From Diospyros lotus (taxonomy: Eukaryota; Streptophyta; Magnoliopsida; Ericales; Ebenaceae), in NCBI RefSeq assembly GCF_014633365.1, contig NC_068348.1, positions 11,674,311 through 11,738,310 on the forward strand: a stretch of DNA of 64,000 nt, written 5' to 3'. Positions 1-10,860 of the stretch are shown one piece after another. The notes under the pieces are model-generated. The model saw nothing but the letters and a program-made list of their open reading frames with translations. It ran no database searches and was not told where the DNA came from. Every line of letters starts with the position of its first letter. Position 1 is the first letter of the stretch. The translations under genes were made by a program, and so were the position numbers.

Positions 1-198
1 ACCTGGAAAGTGCTTAAAACTCGGTGAAGTTTCACCAGCTAATCGAACTTTTGCTTCGATCAGCCAACGAATATCTTCAGGAATGTTATTATGCATCAAC
101 AGCCTAAGTCTTTCACACCTAGCAGCATAAATCTTTTTCAAATCATTCTGTGGGAGAGATGGATAGTATTTGTGAATTTTTGAGAGATAAAAATCCAT
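1..198 (-). CDS. Partial downstream ORF of the Athila-like element (env-like position)
   Basis: An open frame starts with ATG at 198 (minus strand) and stays open for 66 codons to the window edge; it begins MDFYLSKIHKYY. It lies 3' of integrase, where Athila elements carry an additional, often env-like, ORF. The visible part is charged and has no signal peptide or membrane segment, so an envelope function is not supported here. A run of A residues (minus strand) precedes the ATG. I do not recognise a domain. Confidence 0.5.
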   Translation of the reverse strand, partial: MDFYLSKIHKYYPSLPQNDLKKIYAARCERLRLLMHNNIPEDIRWLIEAKVRLAGETSPSFKHFPG

Positions 199-1062
199 TT
201 TTTTTTTTTTTTTTTTAAATAACTATACTGAAAAGAAAGTAAAGAACTATAAACTTTGCAAAAGGGATGAGAGTACCTGATCGGAGGATAACACAAAGGA
301 GAGAAGATTGAGCTCAAGAAGGGTGACTTGCCTCATACAGATATGGAGTCTCTTATAGAGCAACGGTCATCACTATTCTACACTCGAGTCGAGACATGTC
401 ACAATTACAGGGTCAGGCTTGGCGTCTCTTTTTCAACGCTTGGTGCCTCATTTTTCAACATTTGGCAGTGTGCCTTATCCTTTATAGGGCAGTGTGATTG
501 CACTGCCCAAGAAAAGATAGCTACCACCAGCGTCAATTCTGTCTCTCTCAATTCAAATTTTTTTTTTTTGGTAAATTTTTTTTTTTTTTTTTTTATTTTT
601 TTATTTTTTTTTTAGTAGGGGCCCAATAAAATCATATATATCACACAAGACAATATTATCAAGTATATATATCACACAAGACAATATTATCAAGTCAATC
701 AAAATTATTTCACTAATAAATCAATAAGTACACCTTACCCCCCAACTTAAATTGCGCATTGTCCTCAATCGACAATAAAAGGATAGAAGATAGGCATACC
801 TGACGGTCTTCAATACATGAACTCGTATGGAAAAATTTTTATTTAGACTGCATACAGAGAAACACTATTTGAATCAAAGTTAATTAAGTAATGCAGAAAA
901 TGAACAACTTATATATATACTTCTTTATTATTATTATTATTATTATTTTTTTTTTTATTTTTTTTTATTTTATTTTTTTTTTTCAGATCTATAAACATCC
1001 ATTTAACCTAAATGGAAAGGTGGTCTTTTAACGTCAGATTCCCAGACGACATGAAACTTCCC
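199..1062 (-). other. Non-coding spacer downstream of pol in the Athila-like element
   Basis: The segment is rich in T runs on the plus strand (near 200-216, 560-613 and 945-985). It holds a 31-bp unit in two tandem copies (about 632-694, core TCACACAAGACAATATTATC). On the minus strand a stretch at about 731-775 contains TTGAGGACAATGCGCAATTT followed by a G run; a similar stretch after integrase is common in Athila-type elements. A 95-codon open frame at 328-615 (+) ends in homopolymer phenylalanine and I regard it as spurious. Confidence 0.5.
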
Positions 1063-3552
1063 TTATTCATCAGATGATGGTGGATCATCCAAATCCACAA
1101 CTCCTTCATTCTCCTCAACACTACCCTGGTATGGTTTCAACCTATGACCATTGACTGTTAGAAGCTGTCCTGACTCCGGATTTTCTATCTCAAATGACCC
1201 ATATCCTGAGATGAACTTGATTACAAAAGGGCCGACCCATCGAGACTTCAATTTTCCTGGGAATAGATGCAATCGAGAATCGTACAAGAGTACCTGTTGC
1301 CCTACCTGAAAGCTTTTTCGAATGATGTGCCGATCATGTAACTCTTTCATGCGAACCTTGGCCAATCGTGCATTTTCAAATGCTTCATTCCGAATTTCCT
1401 CAAGTTCATTCAATTGGAGCTTCCTGGATAAGCCTGCTTCAATTAGACTCTTGTTGATCTTATGAATTGCCCAATATGCTTTATGCTCAATTTCCACCGG
1501 CAGATGACAAGATTTACCGTATACTAGCCTATAGGGAGACATTCCCAAAATTGTTTTGTAAGCTGTCCTGTACGCCCAAAGAGCGTCTACTAGTCTTAAG
1601 GACCAATCCTTACGATTAGCAGCAACAGTCTTTTCCAATATGCGCTTAATCTCCCTATTGGCTAGCTCGGCTTGACCATTGGTTTGGGGATGGTATGGTG
1701 TTGCAACCTTATGCAGTACACCATATTTCTTCATTAATCCTGCCACAACTTTATTACAAAAATGGGAACCCCCATCACTGATGATTGCTCGTGGCATCCC
1801 AAATCGACTGAATATATTTTCTTTCAAAAATTTCACGACAGTCCTATGGTCATTTGTTCTGGCCGGGATTGCTTCTACCCATTTGGACACATAGTCAACA
1901 GCAAGTAAGATGTATTCATGACCAAATGAATTGACAAATGGGCCCATAAAATCCATACCCCAACAGTCAAAAACTTCTAACACTTGGATCGGATGTAATG
2001 GCATCATGTTTCTCCTTGACAGACTTCCTAACCTTTGACATCGATCACAATTTGAACAGAACTTGTACACATCCTTGAACAGTGTCGGCCAATAAAATCC
2101 ACTCTGAAAAATTTTTGCAACTGTTTTCTTGACAGAAAAATGGCCTCCACATGCAAGAGTATGACAGAAATTGATGACACTTTGTTGCTCATGATCGGGT
2201 ATGCATCTACGGATGATTTGATCAGGACAATACTTGAAGAGGTAGGGCTCATCCCAAAAGAAGGTTCTGACTTTTCTGAAAAATTTATGCCTATCTTGCT
2301 TACTCCAATGGTCTGGGATCAGACCAGTTGCCAGGTAGTTCGCAATGTCAGCATACCAAGGGACAACAGATGATGCACGAATAACATTCACTTCAAACAG
2401 TTGCTCATCAGGGAAATTGTCATGAATTGGTTCATCAAATTGTGTGAGATCTTGACTTGGAATCCTTAACAAATGGTCAGCCACCACATTTTCTACTCCC
2501 TTCTTGTCTCTGATTTCAATGTTGAACTCTTGCAGGAGTAAGATCCATCGGAGCAGACGGGGTTTTGCATCTTGCTTTGTGAACAAATACTTCAGAGCAG
2601 CGTGATCAGTAAAAATGATCACTAGTGACCCTACGAGGTAAGATCGAAACTTGTCCAGGGCAAAGACAACTGCTAGTAACTCTTTCTCTGTAGTGGTGTA
2701 ATTCTTTTGTGCCTCATTAAGAGTTTTGCTAGCATAATATATCACATGAGGTTTCTTATCCTTCCTCTGCCCTAACACAGCTCCTACCGCATAATCACTA
2801 GCATCGCACATAAGTTCAAACGGGAGGGACCAATCAGGGGACTGAATGATAGGTGCTGAAATGAGTGCATCTTTCAATTTATCAAAAGCATTTTGACAGG
2901 CAGGACTCCATTCAAACGGAACATCTTGAGACAACAAATGGCACAAGGGTCTTGTTATAGTGCTAAAGGAAGCAATGAATCTCCTATAAAACCCTGCATG
3001 TCCCAAAAAACTTCTGATGTCTTTCACATTCCTAGGGATGGGGAGTTTTTGAATTGTTTCAATTTTTGATCTGTCTACCTCCATCCCCCTAGATGAAACG
3101 ATGTGCCCCAAGACTATGCCCTGTTTCACCATGAAGTGACATTTTTCCCAATTGAGTATCAGATTTGTTTCCTCACATCTTGCTAAAACCTTTTTCAAAT
3201 TCTCCAAACAGGCCTCAAAGTTACTTCCATAAACAGAAAAGTCATCCATAAATACTTCAACAATCTGCTCAACCATTTCACTGAAAATGCTCATCATACA
3301 CCTTTGAAAGGTGGCTGGAGCATTGCATAACCCAAATGGCATGCGCCTGTATGCAAATGTCCCAAATGGACATGTGAAAGTTGTCTTCTCTTGATCTTCT
3401 AGTGCAATTTCTATCTGATTGTACCCTGAGTACCCATCTAAGAAACAATAGTAGGCTTGGCCTGCTATTCTCTCCAGAACTTGATCCAAGAAAGGCAAAG
3501 GAAAATGATCTTTCCTTGTCACAGAATTGAGCTTTCTATAATCAATGCACAT
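1063..3552 (-). CDS. Athila-like pol: reverse transcriptase, RNase H, integrase
   Basis: This 829-residue frame carries most of the polymerase region. It starts inside the reverse transcriptase ([13 protein letters not shown]) and shows the catalytic FMDDFSVYG block near residue 103. The RNase H-like domain ([12 protein letters not shown]) follows from about residue 250. Integrase follows with its HHCC zinc finger (HTLACGGHF ... CSNCDRC), then the catalytic core with D in GMDFMGPF, D in IISDGGSHF and E in [11 protein letters not shown]-terminal region ends about 90 residues beyond the [13 protein letters not shown] block. Its ATG is not a natural start: the same frame continues upstream into the protease ORF across one TGA codon (3556-3558). 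The frame itself is clean, so decay is limited. Confidence 0.9.
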   Translation of the reverse strand: MCIDYRKLNSVTRKDHFPLPFLDQVLERIAGQAYYCFLDGYSGYNQIEIALEDQEKTTFTCPFGTFAYRRMPFGLCNAPATFQRCMMSIFSEMVEQIVEVFMDDFSVYGSNFEACLENLKKVLARCEETNLILNWEKCHFMVKQGIVLGHIVSSRGMEVDRSKIETIQKLPIPRNVKDIRSFLGHAGFYRRFIASFSTITRPLCHLLSQDVPFEWSPACQNAFDKLKDALISAPIIQSPDWSLPFELMCDASDYAVGAVLGQRKDKKPHVIYYASKTLNEAQKNYTTTEKELLAVVFALDKFRSYLVGSLVIIFTDHAALKYLFTKQDAKPRLLRWILLLQEFNIEIRDKKGVENVVADHLLRIPSQDLTQFDEPIHDNFPDEQLFEVNVIRASSVVPWYADIANYLATGLIPDHWSKQDRHKFFRKVRTFFWDEPYLFKYCPDQIIRRCIPDHEQQSVINFCHTLACGGHFSVKKTVAKIFQSGFYWPTLFKDVYKFCSNCDRCQRLGSLSRRNMMPLHPIQVLEVFDCWGMDFMGPFVNSFGHEYILLAVDYVSKWVEAIPARTNDHRTVVKFLKENIFSRFGMPRAIISDGGSHFCNKVVAGLMKKYGVLHKVATPYHPQTNGQAELANREIKRILEKTVAANRKDWSLRLVDALWAYRTAYKTILGMSPYRLVYGKSCHLPVEIEHKAYWAIHKINKSLIEAGLSRKLQLNELEEIRNEAFENARLAKVRMKELHDRHIIRKSFQVGQQVLLYDSRLHLFPGKLKSRWVGPFVIKFISGYGSFEIENPESGQLLTVNGHRLKPYQGSVEENEGVVDLDDPPSSDE

Positions 3553-3555
3553 ACG

Positions 3556-4851
3556 TCATCCTGTCTGGATGCGTGTGGGAATCAGTTCATTGTTCTCATT
3601 TTTTACAACAGTGACTCCAGACTTTTTGGGTACTACTTGTGTTGGACTTACCCACTTAGAATCAGAGATTGGGTAAATTATTCCAGCATCCAATAGCTTA
3701 AGCACTTCTTTTCTGACAACTTCTTTCATGTTGGGATTTAATCTCCTTTGCATTTGCCTAACTGGTTTTGCTCCTTCTTCCAAGAATATCTTATGAGTAC
3801 ATATCAAAGGGCTAATACCTTGCAAATCTGAAATGGTCCATCCTAATGACTTCCTGTGTGCTTTTAGAACTTCTATCAATTGTTGCTCTTGCTGAGGTGT
3901 CAAACTTGAAGAGATCACCACTGGGAATGCTTCCCCTTCTCCTAGAAAGACATACTTCAAATCACTGGGCAATGGCTTTCTCTCAGGCGTGGACTGATGG
4001 CTATCAGGAGCCATGAGCTTACTGTCCAAGTTCCTTAATGGCTCTAAACCAGGCATCCATGTAGGCTTCTCACTTTCTTTGCTTATGACTTCCATTTCTT
4101 TTATTTCTTCAAAATCTTGACTTCCTTCTTTGGGTCTTCTCATGAACTCTTCAAAACAGTCATTGGTCAGTGTTTGGATCAAGTCTACCTCCTCCACTTC
4201 ACTCTCAGTGTCCTGATGTTTGGCTACCCTGAAGATATTCATTTCTACAGTCATGTTCCCAAAAGATAGCTTTAACACACCATTCCTACAGTTGATGATG
4301 GCATTTGATGTGGCAAGGAATGGTCGACCTAAGATGACTGGCACAGGAGGTTGAGGCCCCTGATGCGGCTGGGTGTCCAAAACGATGAAGTCTACTGGAA
4401 AGTAAAACTTATCGATTTGTACCAGAACATCCTCCATAATTCCTCGTGGAACTTTGACTGATCGATCAGCCAGCTGAAGGGTCACTCTAGTAGGTTTAAG
4501 CTCACCTAATCCCAACTGTTGATACACACTGTATGGCAACAAATTGACACTAGCTCCTAAATCCAAGAGTGCTCGATCAACCTTTTGACTTCCTATGATG
4601 CATGTAATGGTTGGACAGCCTGGGTCTTTGTATTTGGGAGGAGTTTTCAATTGGAGAATGGCGCTGACTTGTTCAGTCAAGAATGCCTTTTCATGCACAT
4701 TTGTTTTTCTTTTGACAGTGCACAAATCTTTCAAAAATTTTGCATATGAAGGTGTTTGTTTGATTGCATCTAACAGCGGGATGTTGATTCTCACTTGCTT
4801 AAACACTTCATATATATCTGTATTTTGTTGCTCTTTTTTCAAATGATTCAA
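3556..4851 (-). CDS. Athila-like protease and N-terminal reverse transcriptase
   Basis: 431 residues. The N-terminal half has a retropepsin-like region: the expected D-[ST]-G triad appears as LLDLGASVNLLP, so the Ser/Thr is Leu, a variant seen in Athila-like proteins. It ends with the ILGRPFL motif. The C-terminal part opens the reverse transcriptase (KWVSPTQVVPKKSGVTVV). The frame ends at TGA 3556-3558, where related elements have a tryptophan just before [10 protein letters not shown], so I read this as a nonsense mutation rather than a true end. The reported start (4851) is a TTG and sits one frame away from gag; a small indel near 4846-4851 probably split an originally continuous gag-pol frame. 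Confidence 0.85.
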   Translation of the reverse strand: MNHLKKEQQNTDIYEVFKQVRINIPLLDAIKQTPSYAKFLKDLCTVKRKTNVHEKAFLTEQVSAILQLKTPPKYKDPGCPTITCIIGSQKVDRALLDLGASVNLLPYSVYQQLGLGELKPTRVTLQLADRSVKVPRGIMEDVLVQIDKFYFPVDFIVLDTQPHQGPQPPVPVILGRPFLATSNAIINCRNGVLKLSFGNMTVEMNIFRVAKHQDTESEVEEVDLIQTLTNDCFEEFMRRPKEGSQDFEEIKEMEVISKESEKPTWMPGLEPLRNLDSKLMAPDSHQSTPERKPLPSDLKYVFLGEGEAFPVVISSSLTPQQEQQLIEVLKAHRKSLGWTISDLQGISPLICTHKIFLEEGAKPVRQMQRRLNPNMKEVVRKEVLKLLDAGIIYPISDSKWVSPTQVVPKKSGVTVVKNENNELIPTRIQTG

Positions 4852-6545
4852 TGGGGAAAAGGTGGTTTGGGCCTGTATTGAATTTCTTTCTCATTTTCTT
4901 TTTGTTTTTCATTTTTTTCATTTTTTTCATTTTTTTCCACGGTGGATTCATAATCTTTTGGTTCTTTTTCTTCATCAACATGTTGGTTTATCCTAGGATC
5001 AGTTGGTTTCTCAATTATTCTTCCACTTCTTAGGGCAGTCACTGCTTGCACTTGTTCATGAGTGTTGGTTTCACTATTTGAAGCTTCTACCTGGTTGGTT
5101 TGCCTAATTGGGTTAGGATTAGTTTGGGATGGAAACCTCCCGGGTTCTCTCACACTCAATGTTTGTGTTATCTTGGTCAACTGGCTCCTAATGTCTTCTA
5201 TGGCTCTATTTGTTTGGTCTTGATTTTTGACAAGCTGAGCAACCTGATTATTGATACCTGTTTGACTTTGGATGAACTGGTGCAAGGTATCTTCCAAAGA
5301 TCTCCTATGAGGAGGTTGGTAAGTATTGGATGAAGAACCTTGATTTTGTTGGAAGGTATGTTGTTGTGTAGGGAAGGGAGGTTGAGAATGATTTTCAGAA
5401 TCATTTCTCCAAGAAAAATTGGGGTGATTTCTATTATTGGGATGGTATGAATTGTAGTTCTGATTATTCCCATAATAGGCTCCACTCTGATTTTGATTTT
5501 GTCTCCCCTCAAAGTTGTGTGAATGATTGTTATTAGTCTGCCCATACAATACCTCCTTGAAAGCAGGTAGGGTAGGACATTCTTCAGTTGAATGATCTAT
5601 TGCATCACACACAACACACTTTACTTCCACTTGATTAACAGATTGCACCTTTTTGGGTTGCATGTTTTCAACTTTCTTTGTTAAAGCAGTTAGTCTTGCA
5701 TTTAAATCATCACTCTCACTTAGTTGGTATCTCCCTCTAGGTTGTGGATTTTCTCTTGAATCAAGAGCAGATGTTGGACCAACTTCCCAGTTTCTTGTAT
5801 TCTCAGCCAATGTGTCAAAGAAGTGGAAAGCTTCTTCTGGAGTCTTCTCATAGAATTCTCCATTGCACATTGTAGAAACTAGCATTTTCAATTGTGGAGT
5901 GAGTGAATCATGAAAGAAACTGACCACTCTCCATTGCTCAAAAGCATGGTGCGGACAAGTGTGAAGAAGGTCTTTAAACCTTTCCCACGCTTGAGCAAAA
6001 TTCTCATTTGGTTTACAGGCAAAGTTCATGATTTGTCTTTGAAGAGTAGCAGTTCTGTTGGCAGGGAAGTATTTTTTTAAGAAAGTTGTTTGCATTTCTC
6101 TCCAAGTTCCTATAGATCTAGGTGAGAGAGTGCTTAACCATATTTTTGCCTTATCTTTCAGTGAGAATGGAAAGAGTTTTAATCTGATGACATCCTCATT
6201 TACTGTATGGTCCATGCAAGTGCTACATACTTCCTCAAATTCTTTCATATGAGTATATGGATTTTCAGAATCCATGCCATGAAAAGTTGGCAACAATTGG
6301 ATTGTGCCAGGTTTGAAGTTAAACCTATGGTGGTTGATGGGAAGAATAATACAAGAGGGGGTTGTCTGCCTAGGAGGATGAAGATACTCTCTGAGGGGTC
6401 TGATCATCTCCTGATCAATGGGATCAGGGTCACCGTGGTCACTACCACGTGCAGACATGTTGTGTGCAAGTGGTATGTTCTCATTGTGTTGAGACATGAG
6501 CGATTGATTTTCTACAGTTCTACCAGACCTAAGTATCATACACAA
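4848..6545 (-). CDS. Athila-like Gag polyprotein
   Basis: 565 residues. A retrotransposon-gag domain spans about residues 95-240 (IWLSTLSPRSIGTWREM, then FLKKYFPANRTATLQRQI). A CCHC zinc knuckle follows near residue 310 (CVVCDAIDHSTEEC, spacing CX2CX4HX4C). Next comes an Asn/Gln-rich linker, a predicted coiled-coil stretch (QTGINNQVAQLVKNQDQTNR) and a highly charged NEKNEKNEK tail made by short A-rich repeats. Gag packages element RNA in cytoplasmic particles. The primer site lies about 100 bp upstream. The frame stops at 4848-4850, overlapping the next ORF in another frame. Confidence 0.9.
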   Translation of the reverse strand: MCMILRSGRTVENQSLMSQHNENIPLAHNMSARGSDHGDPDPIDQEMIRPLREYLHPPRQTTPSCIILPINHHRFNFKPGTIQLLPTFHGMDSENPYTHMKEFEEVCSTCMDHTVNEDVIRLKLFPFSLKDKAKIWLSTLSPRSIGTWREMQTTFLKKYFPANRTATLQRQIMNFACKPNENFAQAWERFKDLLHTCPHHAFEQWRVVSFFHDSLTPQLKMLVSTMCNGEFYEKTPEEAFHFFDTLAENTRNWEVGPTSALDSRENPQPRGRYQLSESDDLNARLTALTKKVENMQPKKVQSVNQVEVKCVVCDAIDHSTEECPTLPAFKEVLYGQTNNNHSHNFEGRQNQNQSGAYYGNNQNYNSYHPNNRNHPNFSWRNDSENHSQPPFPTQQHTFQQNQGSSSNTYQPPHRRSLEDTLHQFIQSQTGINNQVAQLVKNQDQTNRAIEDIRSQLTKITQTLSVREPGRFPSQTNPNPIRQTNQVEASNSETNTHEQVQAVTALRSGRIIEKPTDPRINQHVDEEKEPKDYESTVEKNEKNEKNEKQKENEKEIQYRPKPPFPH

Positions 6546-6647
6546 TGGACAAACAAAAATAAAGTAAAAAGAAACAGAGTTACCGAATTTATCAGGAGAT
6601 GCTTCTTCTTTCTCTTTTTTTTTTTTCTTTTTGTTTTTGCCTCAATC

Positions 6648-6665
6648 TCCCCGGCAACGGCGCCA
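6648..6665 (-). other. Primer binding site, tRNA-Asp type
   Basis: The minus strand reads TGGCGCCGTTGCCGGGGA, complementary to the 3' end of plant tRNA-Asp. It lies five bases inside the proposed LTR end at 6671, the usual arrangement for minus-strand priming in Athila/Tat elements. Confidence 0.92.
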
Positions 6666-7541
6666 AAATTTGACTGCACTCTCACCCTGCAATTAAAACA
6701 CAAAACAAAACACAATAAAAATTTTATATTTTATTTATTTATTTAGGCGAGAGGTTTATACTCGTCAGTGTACGAGTGCAGTTGTAGTTCAAATTTAAAT
6801 TTATACTTTCTGGATAAGTCCAGGTCGTCCACTGAGAGATTTATTTATGGCAAAAGAAAAAAAAGAATGTCACACACACGCACACGCATTTAGATGGATT
6901 GATAACATGATTTTTATAATTTTTTTAGATAACAAATACTAGAAAATAAAGCAAGACAGAAGTTGAAATAAATACTAAACGTGAGAATATGAAATTGGAA
7001 AGTACTTGAGTTAAGACAATTTCAGTGCCAACCCGTTGATTCCCAAATATTAGCATAAAAGATTAGCAACATTAATTTAATTTCATATATGAGGATTTGT
7101 TATTAAATGCAATTAAAGATAATGATAGCTTTAGTTTAAGCAATCCCCATACATGATATGCGGGATTCTAATTTAAAAAACTACCATAAATTTAATTACA
7201 ATTAATACACAAAACAACTAAATTAATCATCCGGGTTTGGGTATGATAGCGTTTCCAGTTCTAGTAACTCTCATGCGTGACATGAAAGCTCTAAGTTAGG
7301 TTTACGCTCCAATCCAAACCTAGTGATTTTTCAATAATCAAAACAAACTCATATTGAAGTTTAAACCAATGTTACTCATTTAAAGCGTAGCTTTCTTTGG
7401 GAATCATTGGCGTTAGACACTGTCCTTGCCTTAACCCAAGATTAGATTTAGCTACTCATCTCTATTAAATTAATTGACAACAATTTAAATGACATAATTT
7501 AAATAACAGAATTTAAATGACAGGAATTAAAATAGAAGAAA

Positions 7542-7705
7542 CTAACCGGCCATTTAGGCGGTAGATAATTAAAATACAAGAATTAAAATTGCAAGAATTT
7601 AAAGGCATAAACTAACCGTCCATTTAGGCGGTGAACAATTAAATGACAAGAATTAAAATTGCAAGAATTTAAAGGCATAAACTAACCGTCCATTTAGGCG
7701 GTGAA
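7542..7705. repeat. 70-bp tandem repeat inside the Athila-like LTR
   Basis: The motif CTAACCGTCCATTTAGGCGG recurs at 7542, 7612 and 7682, a 70-bp period in about 2.3 copies. The first copy differs slightly (CCGGCC); the following units are nearly identical. Confidence 0.9.
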
Positions 7706-7888
7706 TAATAAAGTAATAATAAATGACATAAGAATTTAAAAGAAGAAAGGAAGAAAGTAAGATCACAAGAGAAAATACTAAAGAAAATGAGAGAAAACAA
7801 AAGCAATTCTCAAAGAGAGAATTCTAAGGAAATAACTAAACTTTGATTCAAGAATAATAATCACACTTACAAATGCAATCAAGTGAGC

Positions 7889-7896
7889 TATTTATA
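7889..7896 (-). promoter_or_regulatory. TATA box of the Athila-like 5' LTR
   Basis: TATAAATA on the minus strand within GGCCTATAAATAGCTC. About 1.2 kb of LTR lies between it and the primer site, enough for R and U5. It is the best core-promoter match I found in this LTR. Confidence 0.6.
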
Positions 7897-7967
7897 GGCC
7901 ACAAGATGCAATACAAACCACACAATTTCAATTATTCAATTAGACATAATTATATCTAACGGGCACT

Positions 7968-8140
7968 CACACACTTAAAGTTAAATGGATTTTAGCTATA
8001 ATACACACCTAATATTAAATGGATTTTAGCTAAAATACATACCTAATAAAGCACTCATAAAGTTAAATGGATTTTAGCTATAATATCCACCTAATAGTTA
8101 AATGGATTTTAGCTAAAAAAACATACCTAATAAAGCTCTC
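7968..8140. repeat. Tandem array of AAATGGATTTTAGCTA units
   Basis: Four units built on TTAAATGGATTTTAGCTA followed by variable A-rich spacers and CACCTAATA or CATACCTAATAAAGC. Units alternate in two types, suggesting a higher-order duplication within the U3 of the LTR. Confidence 0.8.
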
Positions 8141-8261
8141 ACATAAAAAATAAAAATAAATTTCTATAAATTGGTTTTTTAATCTTTATTAGGATTAAAA
8201 ATAATCCTTGGGCCTTCTCCAAATAATATCTTCCATGGGTTGCTCAAATTGGGCCTTAATT

Positions 8262-8440
8262 CTTCATGGGCTTGAATTCTTCATGGATTTGAATTTTTCA
8301 TGGGCTTGATTTCTTCATGGATTTGATGTCTTCATGGACTTTAAATCTTCATGGGCTTGATTTCTTCATGGGTTTGATTTCTTCATGGATTTGATGTCTT
8401 CATGGACTTTAAATCTTCATGGGCTTGAATTCTTCATGCC
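8262..8440. repeat. TTCATGGGCTTGA minisatellite
   Basis: About ten imperfect units of roughly 18-20 bp (TTCATGGGCTTGAATTC, TTCATGGATTTGATGTC, TTCATGGACTTTAAATC). The order GGGCTTGAT / GGATTTGATGTC / GGACTTTAAATC itself repeats, so a three-unit block was duplicated. Confidence 0.85.
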
Positions 8441-8764
8441 TAAAAAAGAAAAAAATAATAATTTAATGTTATTAATAAATTATATATTATATATATGTAT
8501 TACACATGGCACACATATATATATATTAGATTATATTATATATATATTACATGCATGCATATAATGATGTATATGTATTATATATAATTTTATATATTAT
8601 TATTATTATTATTAAATTTTACTTTAAAATTTCATTTCATTCATTTTTCAATTTAAACTTGCATATAACCATAAAATATATATTAATATCTAATTTAAAC
8701 CATTTTTAAGATCAAAAGAAGGGTATAATTATAACAAAATTTTTACAAAATTAACCACTAATCA

Positions 8765-9801
8765 CTTGGTACAAGGTACAAGGTGCGCGAAGATATCATA
8801 TTTGACGAAAGATTCAAGGAGAGAAAATTTTCAGTTGATATTGACAAAGAGAAATGCAATTTTATTTGTAGTTGTCATATGTTTGAGTTTAGGGGAATAA
8901 TATGCAGACATATGGTCACAGTATTGATTCGAGATGGTATCAGATCACTTCCTGACAAGTATATCTTAAGGCGATGGATGAGAGATGTCAGTAGATCCTA
9001 CACGAGAGTAAAGATTAATTATAACGGTTGGATTAGTACGCCTAGTCAGTTAAGATACGATAAGTTGTGCAGTGTGTTTGCAAAGATTGCAGACTTGGTT
9101 GCAGATGATGAAGATAGTACCCAGGAAACTATGGAGTGGATGGAATCTCAATTGGCTGCATTGAGGAAATCTAATACGAAGCCTAGTTGTGGTAGTAATA
9201 TACATGTTGAAGATAGTGTGCAAGAACAATTTCCTGATTCTGGAGAGGCAGCTACAGCTTCAAGCGTGCAAATTTTGGATCCAAGATGCTCGCAGACAAA
9301 GGGAGCCCCTAGGAAGCTTCGCAAGAAGGGTCCATTGGAAACGAGTTCTAAGAAAGCGAAGAAGGTGCCATTGGAAAGGAGTTCCAAAAAAGCGAAGGTA
9401 TGCTATAATCTTTTGTTTAATTATCTAATAATGTAGTGTTCAAATTTCCAATTGTAATGGTCGTTACTTTCGTTTGATGTCTAGGTGGGATCCTTGAAAG
9501 TAAACGAAGGCAATGCCCCGATGCAAAACATTATTCAAGACAATCAAGTATTTAGTGAAGGATTTACACAAGGACAATATCACGATTTGGCATCATTCTC
9601 ATGCTCAGAATTAATGGTAAGTACTTGGATGATATTTGGGTAATAATCTAAGTTGTCATTTTTTAAATTTTTGGACTTTCGTTTAGGTTATATTCTAGTG
9701 CTTGCTTTTTTCTTTTGCAGGCTTCTTTTGGTACAGCTCAACCCTTCATGCCAATGTACGTGCCCCATCCACAACCCGATGACAACCCACCAGATGTTTG
9801 A
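8765..9801 (+). pseudogene. 3' part of a FAR1/FRS-family gene, cut by the retrotransposon
   Basis: Three exons join in phase 0: 8765-9397, 9485-9616 and 9721-9801 (stop TGA). Introns are 9398-9484 (GT...TAG) and 9617-9720 (GTAAGT...GCAG). Exon 1 encodes a SWIM zinc finger (CSCHMFEFRGIICRH) followed by LPDKYILRRWMR, the C-terminal hallmark of FHY3/FAR1-related proteins, which derive from MULE transposases and act in nuclei as DNA-binding regulators. A basic tail with two KKAKKVPLE-like repeats suggests nuclear localisation. The frame stays open right up to the LTR boundary (codons from CTT GGT), so the Athila-like element lies inside the exon. The DNA-binding and MULE domains must lie left of the window or be lost. 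Splice sites and stop are intact. Confidence 0.82.
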
Positions 9802-10860
9802 GGCATGTGTAACCCTTTTAGTGTTTTAGTGTTGAAACTGGATGTGGTCTACTATTTTTTACATGTTAATATATACGAACTGCAATGGTTTTACCTCTCA
9901 CTTGAGAGGAGAATTTTTGTGTTTAGTGTTTTACTTTCATAGTTTACTCTCATATTTTGTGTTTTCACGCTTGCAGGCAAAGAAGCACATGGAATTTGTT
10001 TGTCGAATGAAGCACTACATTACCATGCCTCTCTTCATAGATAGGACAGCCAAGGCAATTTTTAAAATTTTCTCTGTAAAACCTATTGACTTGGAATTAG
10101 ATGTTGTTGCTTATGAGACAGGATGTGTCTTAGCATTGTCCTTCGTGAAAAGTAGATTTTTATTCAGGTGAAACGTTATGAGCAACTTCCAGCCTCTCAA
10201 ACATGCTACATTGTGGTATAGCTGAAACTTTGTGCCTTTATTGAGCAGAGTAGTTAAAAAGGATGCAGGTTCTCAAGTTCAAGTAGATGGAAGAAGGCTT
10301 GGTTCAAGTTGTATTGAGCTTCTATAAAATGGCTGTGCTAATTGTCACCCTTTATTATTGTTAGGGCAGATTTACTATGCTAGACTTGTTTGTATGATTA
10401 TGGATCATTTACCCTATCGTGATGCTTAGCATCATAGTTTAATGACATAGCCTGCCTTTTGTTCCCTATTATTTTCCATGTTGATATGCAAAGATCATCC
10501 AAGTGTCTGCGTATTTATGGAATGATGCATTGAAAGAAAAAATAAAGTCACATTGTTCTTTATGTGTTTGCCATAACAGCTGGATTTGATACTGTATTGG
10601 ATTTGAGAAAATATTGTCACACTGCATGATATGGTAATTGCACAGAGGAAACATTGTAAGATATGCGCATTAGGTCCCCTCCTCTCTACACACATGCTCA
10701 AGTTTGTTTTAGATCCATAGAAAATCAACTCTTTCCTAAAATTAAAAGGGGAAAAAAAAAAAAAGAAACGCTCACAAAGAAACAAAGAAAGGAGAGAAAA
10801 ATAAATAAAAAGATGCAACCCCACTCACATAGAAGATAAGCCTGGACATTGTTAAGTTTG
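9802..10860 (+). other. 3' flank of the FRS-like gene, no recognisable gene
   Basis: Non-coding-looking AT-rich sequence, probably 3' UTR and intergenic DNA. A CTTGCAG acceptor-like site at about 9970-9977 precedes a short open stretch (AAKKHMEFVCRMKHYITM...) ending near 10171. It has no domain that I know and could be a UTR exon or an alternative 3' end. Confidence 0.35.

Larger units (their letters stand above)
1..8764 (-). mobile_element. Athila-like Ty3/gypsy retrotransposon, 3' part outside the window
   Basis: Read on the minus strand the order is 5' LTR (8764 to 6671), tRNA-Asp primer site, gag, protease, reverse transcriptase, RNase H, integrase, a low-complexity spacer and a further ORF running off position 1. 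The primer site matches the 3' end of plant tRNA-Asp, and the FMDD reverse transcriptase, the Ty3-type domain order and an extra ORF after integrase are known traits of the Athila lineage. The 3' LTR is beyond the left edge, so target duplication and LTR divergence cannot be read. The coding region is broken at least twice (frame change near 4850, nonsense codon at 3556-3558), so this copy is not autonomous. Lineage is inferred from motifs, not from a tree. Confidence 0.88.
6671..8764 (-). repeat. 5' LTR of the Athila-like element
   Basis: On the minus strand it starts TGATTAGTGG (8764) and ends GTGCAGTCA (6671), giving TGA/TCA termini and a length of about 2.09 kb. The inner boundary is set by the primer site, the outer one by the abrupt switch to FRS coding sequence. 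It holds a TATA box, three minisatellite-like arrays and an AT-rich U3. The partner LTR lies outside the window, so the ends are inferred. Confidence 0.75.
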
